40,074 nucleotides of DNA from a virus: positions 1-40,074 of the IMG/VR virus record IMGVR_UViG_3300019884_000004; one strand, 5' to 3'. Positions 35,340 through 40,074 of this stretch are shown piece after piece. How positions within the stretch are numbered: the stretch's first letter is position 1; the number at the start of each line of letters is the position of its first letter. A program made the position numbers and the translations under genes. The notes beneath the pieces are model-generated. The model saw nothing but the letters and a program-made list of their open reading frames with translations. It searched no databases and was not told where the DNA came from.

Positions 35340-36385
35340 TTCCAAACTTTATAATTATCTATCTGCATGTCGCACGTCTCCTCCACTGCCTCAATGCCAC
35401 ACTCAATGTCAACTAGATACTCGTCGCCATTGACCCAGCCTTTAGATGCTGCATGGTCAAAGAAGGCAGTCAAGTTCAGAGTACGGTCGTTGACATCCAC
35501 GTCGGGTTTGAAGACAATGAACCTCCAGCCATTACCGAAGTTCTCGACATAGTAGACATGCCACACCAGCCCTTCTAGAGTGACGTCGTGGTTATACCAT
35601 GCAGGGTTTGATCCGTTAGGATGTCCACCATAGTCCCCCCAGTTCACAAGTTGAATCATGAACTCATGCGTGAGGGGGGCATTGTTGAAGCCCCAGATTT
35701 GATCAGGCACCTTCTGAAACCAGATATCATAGACTAGCTGCCCCAGACCAGTAGGTGGTGCCATGTGCTTCCATTTAAAGGAAGAGTGAATAGGGGGCAG
35801 ATTATCTACCTTCAACGGCAGAAATGTACCTGGTGTTTCGCCTGATGGTGCTACGTTAGAAATAGACCCGTCAGGTAGCTCCACATCAAGACCGCCAGGA
35901 TTAACCCAGTCGCTGTGATAGCCAGGCTTTGCGCCATAGATATTAGTAAGGTAAGCTTTGACTTCGTTTGAGCCTTTAGGAAACTTACCGGCTACGCGCC
36001 ATGAGACACCGCCACCGGCATTGGGCTCTGCGTTACGCCCAATGTACGACTCGTACTGGTTACCATTAGGACCAGAGTACGTGCCACGAGTCATGCCCTG
36101 TACCCCCCACGTATCGTCTTGGATCCAGTACGCAGGGTCACCGACTTGGAGAAAGGTTTTACTATTCACCATACGCAGCTCGACCTCTTGAGAAGGTCCA
36201 GGTGCAGGCGATGGCGACGGCGGTGTAGGTGTCGGACTAGGTGCTGGTGATGGACCTGGAGATGGTGCAGGACCGCTCGAGGGAACGAATGACCCTGTAA
36301 ATGTCCCCGTGAATGTGCCAGTTAATTCGCCCTCAGGCATAGGTGCCGGAGATGGAGGTGGTTTTCCTCTTTCAAATAAAGCCAT
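35336..36385 (-). CDS. Tail-associated GH12-like (concanavalin-fold) glycanase
   Basis: 349 aa. Residues 1-65 are a tether of PSP/PAP repeats with three TGTF/TGSF units. The catalytic-type domain has THEFMIQLVNWGDYGG, with E241 in place of the nucleophile of GH12 (family form HEIMIWL), and VDIECGIEAVEE near the end, with E332 as candidate acid/base. W-rich strands (WGVQGMTRG, LVYDIWFQKVP, GWRFIVFKPD) fit the jelly roll. It may cut host glucan or capsule, or only bind it. AGGAG precedes the ATG. Confidence 0.6.
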   Translation of the reverse strand: MALFERGKPPPSPAPMPEGELTGTFTGTFTGSFVPSSGPAPSPGPSPAPSPTPTPPSPSPAPGPSQEVELRMVNSKTFLQVGDPAYWIQDDTWGVQGMTRGTYSGPNGNQYESYIGRNAEPNAGGGVSWRVAGKFPKGSNEVKAYLTNIYGAKPGYHSDWVNPGGLDVELPDGSISNVAPSGETPGTFLPLKVDNLPPIHSSFKWKHMAPPTGLGQLVYDIWFQKVPDQIWGFNNAPLTHEFMIQLVNWGDYGGHPNGSNPAWYNHDVTLEGLVWHVYYVENFGNGWRFIVFKPDVDVNDRTLNLTAFFDHAASKGWVNGDEYLVDIECGIEAVEETCDMQIDNYKVWK

Positions 36386-36386
36386 G

Positions 36387-36530
36387 TTAGCTCCTTACTA
36401 AGAATTGTGCGGCTACCCAACAGGCCAGACCTGCAGCTATGAGGTTGAATCTACTTGTAGGTATATTAATAGCACCTAAAACAAATAGCACAAATGCAGC
36501 GACTAGCAAAACTATATTCAAATAGTTCAT
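36387..36530 (-). CDS. Two-TM mini membrane protein, holin candidate, 47 aa
   Basis: MNYLNIVLLVAAFVLFVLGA, a short turn INIPTSRFN, then LIAAGLACWVAAQFLVRS. Two hydrophobic helices separated by a conserved-looking P-[ST]-x-R-x-N-L turn. AGGAG stands at good spacing. Similar proteins of about 45 aa are frequent in phage late regions and are sometimes called holins without proof. It is located between the large tail gene and the GH12-like gene, near where lysis genes may lie. Confidence 0.7.
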   Translation of the reverse strand: MNYLNIVLLVAAFVLFVLGAINIPTSRFNLIAAGLACWVAAQFLVRS

Positions 36531-36538
36531 ATTAACTC

Positions 36539-36667
36539 CTAAATAAAGGGGACTGTTGTTAAATACTTTATCACTTCTTCCATACGAACCTCCATTTCTT
36601 CATCATTTACTGCTATAGCACATCCTGCTAATAAGCTGCTAATACAAATAGATACAAGAACCATCAT
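36539..36667 (-). CDS. Possible internal lipoprotein gene in the tail gene 3' end, 42 aa
   Basis: In the same frame as the tail gene, ATG 36667 would give MMVLVSICISSLLAGCAIAV, an ideal lipobox (LLAGC), followed by NDEEMEVRMEEVIKYLTTVP FI. Upstream is only a weak GGAT. If it is translated separately it would be an outer-membrane-type lipoprotein (o-spanin-like). If not, the tail protein ends in a transmembrane helix. Both readings are odd. Confidence 0.25.
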   Translation of the reverse strand: MMVLVSICISSLLAGCAIAVNDEEMEVRMEEVIKYLTTVPFI

Positions 36668-39600
36668 TATCCAGGGCGGTATTTCAAACTGATACCACCT
36701 CGGGCGACGGTTAACTCGTCTAATTACACCAGGTCTGACCTCTACAGTAGTAACAGCAGGCATCTCAGCACCAGTCTTCATGGCTACATAGTTCTCTATG
36801 TCTGCAACTTGTGCTGCGTTGCTAAATTTACCTCGAGCAATGAACTGGTACATCCTTCCCTGGAACGGCTCTTTATTTCCTGCCCCTGCACCGAAGTAAA
36901 ACTTATACTTACCCATCATGCCACCAAGGGGGGCGACATCCATATCTGTCTGTACTCCGTTTGTTCTACTAATAACTGATGGTCCCCCAAGATCTATCAA
37001 GCTCGTCAGTACCTGTGGCTCAGTCGTAGTAATAGATGCATAGTCGCTCTCTACGACAGGGGCTGTACCCTTGACATTGAGGTACGTCCTCGTTGCCGTT
37101 GTCCTCATGCTGAAAGCACCAGGGTTGACCAAAGCGTCAGGACTATACTCAAAGACTAAGCCTATTGCAGTTGGTGTACCTAAGCTAGCCTGTAATGTAT
37201 CACCAGTCTCTGTGACAGCAAGATTAGCTGTTACTATTACACCAGTATTAGCAACTAAAGTATCGGCCCCCTCTATCTTTGCTAGATTAGCAACAATCTT
37301 TACATCTGTATCATTAGCAGTCAGTACATCTGGCGACTCTATCTTCGAGAGGTTAGCTTCAATCTTTGTATATACAGTAGCACTTAGAGCATCAGCTCCT
37401 TCTGTTCTTGCAAGATTGGCACTTACTATTACATCGGTGTCATTAGCTTGTAAGCTATCACCAACTTCAGTCTTTGTAAGATTAGCATAGATAGTAGGTT
37501 GATCTTCTGCAGATGCAGTAGCAAGTAAACTATCCCCGACTTCAGTAACCGTAAGATTACAATTAATAGTTTCAAATGAAACTACTATGCCATCAGAAAC
37601 TAAGGTATCTGCCCCCTCTATCTTTGAGAGCGAAGCACTTACCGTTACGTCTGTGTCATTAGCTGTTAGGGTATCTGCCCCTTCTGTTCTTGCGAGATTA
37701 GCAGTTACTGTTACGTTTACATTAGAAGCTATACTATCAGGTAGTTCTGTCTTTGAAAGGGCGGCACCTGTTATAACGTCTACATCGGAGACGAGGCTAT
37801 CAGCAAGCTCTGTCTTTTCAAGGTCAGCAACAACAAATCCTGATATAGGTGCTGTTGCTATGTTTAGTCCATCGAACTTCAACGGCTGGGTTGGAACACC
37901 CGACGCCGTATGCATGTAAATATAAGCATTGACAAGGCAGTTATTCCACGGCCCTGCAATAGTACTAGTAGCAACCGAATGCCTATTAATCCACTCATTT
38001 TCTAAAGGTGGATTAGATGCAGTATCTACAGCTGAATCGAAGTAAACTACTCCAGCCTTTTCATGTATACGTAACCATGAATAAGGAAGTGGATTTGAGT
38101 AATAAGCAGGTTCAACTATAGCTAAAACAGTTGTTACAAAGTTATCCTGCTTTACAGCTTTCAGGGCTCCATCGGTGTCTAAAGCCCATTGAATAGTACG
38201 ACCACCAGTAGGTGTCTTAACACCAATACCAGTTTCAATACCGCCTACATTACCAGTTAGCCGTATTGGTTGAACGAATCTAAAGAAGAGTGAACTCTCA
38301 ATTAAGCGATAAGTTTGCTTAGAAATAAGAGCTGCTTGATTACCAATAACTGCTGATGTTATATTTTCAAACGCAGTTCCACCAGTAAATTCTAGTGTAG
38401 CACCAGCAGTAACAGCATTCCACTTCGCAGTATCAATTGGAGCTTCAAAATCCTCTGTGAAGGTTTCAATAAGAGGATTTACAATACTTGCAGAAAGTGT
38501 ATCAGCAAGTTCAGTTTTAGCTAGATTGGCTGTACGCGATACCCAGAAAACTGTACCATCAGAGGATACAGTGTCGCCCCCTTCTGTCTTTGAAAGGTCA
38601 GCAGTTAGTGGGAGCCATGTGTCGACTACTGAGCCATTAGCTACTAAGCTGTCTGCTGTCTCAATAATAGCTAGATTAGCTGTTAAGGGTATTAATGCAG
38701 CTGTCGCAGTGTTAACTGCATCTATCTTTAGTGGCTGGAGGGGGACACCTGCCGTCATTGTCCCCATATAGGTATAGATATTGACCTGGCAGTTGTTCCA
38801 TGGTCCCGCAATAGTACTAGTAGCAACTGAATGCCTATTAACCCAATCGCCTTCAACTGGAGGATTAGACGCGGTGTCTGGGGCCGAATCCCAGTAGGTT
38901 ATACCTGCCTTCTCACGTACGCGTAGCCATGTGAAAGGAAATGGATTTGTATAGTAAGAGGGCTCAACTGTTGCAAGAACAGTTATATTAAAGTTATCTT
39001 GCTTTACAGCTTGTAAAGCACCTGTTGTATCTAGGAACCACTGGATCGTACGACCACCAGTTGGTGTCCGAACCCCCATACCATTCTGTACACCAGATAA
39101 ATCACCTGATACACGTATTGGCTGAACAAATTTCCAGAAAAGCGAGCTCTCAAGAAAGTTATAAGTTCCTTTTGAGATAATAGTCGCTTGATTACCATCG
39201 ACCGCCGATGTTATAGCCTGGACAGAAGTTCCACCCTCAAAAGTAACACTTCCGCCAGTAGCATAGGGAGTCCACTTTGCTGTGTCAAGTGGAAGTTCAA
39301 AGTCCTCTTTAAAGGTCTCAAGCAGCGGGTTTACACTAGCTACAGAAACTAGAGTATCGGCAACCTCTGTTTTAGCAAGGTTAGCCGTTCGTGCTACCCA
39401 AAAGACTACGCCTGCCGAGGATACTGCATCGCCCCCCTCAATCTTTGCAAGATTAGCATTTAAGGGGGGGTATAGTGTCTCAGTGACACTACCATCTGCA
39501 GCTAGAGTATCTGCCTCTTCAGTAACAGTTAAGTCAGCAAGTGTAGGTGGTACACCTGTACTTGAATCAATCTCAATGCACAGTGCACAACGTGGGGCAT

Positions 39601-40074
39601 TATAAGAAGTTGCTTGAACTGTATCCGAAGTCCAACCATCATTACGGTAATGTGCTGAATGAGTTGAAGAGGGCGAGCCATATGTCAAAGCTGTAAGTTG
39701 AATCCAACCAGTTCCAACTACAGCAGGCGTACCACTACCAGTATCAGAGTTAACACAAGTAACAATGGGGTTAGTAGTCAGCGCTGGTGCTGGCATCACC
39801 ATATTGCCGACTGTATTAGAGGCTATAGAATTGCCTATACCAAATTGTCGTACCGCATCTGTCCCAATACGACTTATACCAGTTATTGCTGCTACTTCTA
39901 CAAAACCACCAGTAAAAGCAAGATTACCAGTATAAGTAAGCGTAGTAGATACTGCTGTAGTTACAGCGTTTGCAATATAGGCAGTAATACGACGTAGAGC
40001 AGTAGCTTGTGTAGCAACAAGTCCAGGTATCTTTGTGAAAGTAAGACCTGTATTAGAGGTTACACTTTCTGTAG
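36539..40074 (-). CDS. Large repeat-containing tail protein (main part)
   Basis: This is the continuation of the gene starting at 278 (joined through base 1 to 39932); bases 39933-40074 duplicate 1-142. Total about 1,223 aa. After the N-terminal domain come two tandem copies of a domain of about 200 aa (38700-39335 and 37845-38480; NPLxETFxEDFE to TSTIAGPWNNC). Sixteen LxxTExxDxL repeats follow or lie between, ten of them clustered at 37185-37835. Next is the second half of a LamG/ConA-like domain (LVFEYSPDALVNPGAFSMRT to GRMYQFIARG) and a C-terminal hydrophobic helix. It probably forms a long fibre or receptor-contact structure. Confidence 0.85.
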   Translation of the reverse strand, partial: TESVTSNTGLTFTKIPGLVATQATALRRITAYIANAVTTAVSTTLTYTGNLAFTGGFVEVAAITGISRIGTDAVRQFGIGNSIASNTVGNMVMPAPALTTNPIVTCVNSDTGSGTPAVVGTGWIQLTALTYGSPSSTHSAHYRNDGWTSDTVQATSYNAPRCALCIEIDSSTGVPPTLADLTVTEEADTLAADGSVTETLYPPLNANLAKIEGGDAVSSAGVVFWVARTANLAKTEVADTLVSVASVNPLLETFKEDFELPLDTAKWTPYATGGSVTFEGGTSVQAITSAVDGNQATIISKGTYNFLESSLFWKFVQPIRVSGDLSGVQNGMGVRTPTGGRTIQWFLDTTGALQAVKQDNFNITVLATVEPSYYTNPFPFTWLRVREKAGITYWDSAPDTASNPPVEGDWVNRHSVATSTIAGPWNNCQVNIYTYMGTMTAGVPLQPLKIDAVNTATAALIPLTANLAIIETADSLVANGSVVDTWLPLTADLSKTEGGDTVSSDGTVFWVSRTANLAKTELADTLSASIVNPLIETFTEDFEAPIDTAKWNAVTAGATLEFTGGTAFENITSAVIGNQAALISKQTYRLIESSLFFRFVQPIRLTGNVGGIETGIGVKTPTGGRTIQWALDTDGALKAVKQDNFVTTVLAIVEPAYYSNPLPYSWLRIHEKAGVVYFDSAVDTASNPPLENEWINRHSVATSTIAGPWNNCLVNAYIYMHTASGVPTQPLKFDGLNIATAPISGFVVADLEKTELADSLVSDVDVITGAALSKTELPDSIASNVNVTVTANLARTEGADTLTANDTDVTVSASLSKIEGADTLVSDGIVVSFETINCNLTVTEVGDSLLATASAEDQPTIYANLTKTEVGDSLQANDTDVIVSANLARTEGADALSATVYTKIEANLSKIESPDVLTANDTDVKIVANLAKIEGADTLVANTGVIVTANLAVTETGDTLQASLGTPTAIGLVFEYSPDALVNPGAFSMRTTATRTYLNVKGTAPVVESDYASITTTEPQVLTSLIDLGGPSVISRTNGVQTDMDVAPLGGMMGKYKFYFGAGAGNKEPFQGRMYQFIARGKFSNAAQVADIENYVAMKTGAEMPAVTTVEVRPGVIRRVNRRPRWYQFEIPPWIMMVLVSICISSLLAGCAIAVNDEEMEVRMEEVIKYLTTVPFI
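37185..37835 (-). repeat. Cluster of LxxTExxDxL protein repeats
   Basis: Ten near-tandem units of 20-24 aa such as LARTEGADTL, LSKIEGADTL and LTKTEVGDSL, separated by ANDTDV-type linkers. Six more single units flank the duplicated domains. The DNA copies are diverged but clearly related, as expected from repeat expansion in a fibre shaft. Confidence 0.85.
37845..39335 (-). repeat. Tandem domain duplication, offset about 855 bp
   Basis: Copy one 38700-39335 and copy two 37845-38480 code for the same domain. Stretches such as GCAATAGTACTAGTAGCAAC are identical at 37956 and 38809. Two TE repeats and linkers lie in between. Confidence 0.85.
39933..40074. repeat. Terminal overlap of a circular map (right copy)
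   Basis: Same as bases 1-142 except G at 39948 in place of T16. See the left copy. Confidence 0.9.

Noticed and set aside
35336-36385. Diversity-generating retroelement target
   Set aside because: No reverse transcriptase gene or template repeat anywhere in the genome.
1-40074. CRISPR array, insertion sequence, integrase, toxin-antitoxin pair
   Set aside because: Searched by eye on both strands; no regularly spaced repeats with unique spacers, no transposase or recombinase motif, no paired toxin-type genes.
1-40074. Plain abundance of G5/C5 runs
   Set aside because: The number of pentamer runs alone is only modestly above expectation for about 46% GC. Only the flank bias was kept as a finding.

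Overview
The window is one complete genome, slightly over-read, of a tailed phage with a short, podovirus-like tail. The first 142 bases recur as the last 142 with one mismatch. A tail gene of about 1,223 codons reads in frame through the join, so the molecule maps as a circle of about 39,932 bp. A P22-like portal and a TerL terminase point to headful packaging, so the map is probably permuted rather than having fixed ends. No integrase, excisionase, partition or recognisable CI-type repressor gene is visible, so a lytic lifestyle is likely. Sigma70-type promoters, Shine-Dalgarno sites and lipoprotein signals fit a Gram-negative host. The host itself cannot be named from the sequence.

Left arm (18788 down to 1, continuing from 39932 to 35166, all minus strand) is the late region. 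Its order is small terminase, TerL, portal, two small head genes, scaffold, a 56-aa ORF, major capsid, a proline/glycine repeat protein, a charged protein, a SAM-like protein, tail adaptor, tail nozzle, GNAT acetyltransferase, three internal virion proteins, a tail-collar fibre and a set of receptor-side tail proteins. The last of these is a large protein made of short LxxTExxDxL repeats and a duplicated domain of about 200 aa. It is followed by a 2-TM mini-protein, a GH12-like glucanase-fold protein and a small lipoprotein.

Right arm (19392-35055, all plus strand) is the early/replication region. The first part (19392-23734) holds many very small genes: DNA-binding-like proteins, 28-41 aa membrane proteins, zinc ribbons, a secreted Cys-rich protein and a stand-alone LuxR-type HTH. 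The second part (23872-32349) is a replication and recombination set: Toprim/SF3 primase-helicase, ATP-dependent ligase, SSB-like protein, DNA polymerase I split into exonuclease and polymerase genes, a Cas4/RecB-like nuclease, VRR-NUC and an SNF2 helicase. The third part (32454-35055) has another DNA-binding-like protein and a nucleotide cassette: two all-alpha NTP-pyrophosphatase-like proteins, a thymidylate-synthase-family enzyme with the Asn-to-Asp change typical of dCMP-specific members, and dCMP deaminase. This suggests cytosine-modified DNA.

The most original signal is regulatory. Four proteins share a domain of about 50 aa (S-I-G-x-F-A ... T-S-x-x-C-I-A-W-Y-K), mostly with a coiled-coil tail. 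The intergenic region that begins the early arm carries arrays of GTAAYA half-sites spaced 9-10 bp. The same half-site occurs as a 10-bp-spaced pair exactly 11 bp upstream of the -35 hexamer of three near-perfect sigma70 promoters (22222, 26793, 32367). One of these drives a family member. I propose an undescribed phage regulon built on these proteins and boxes.
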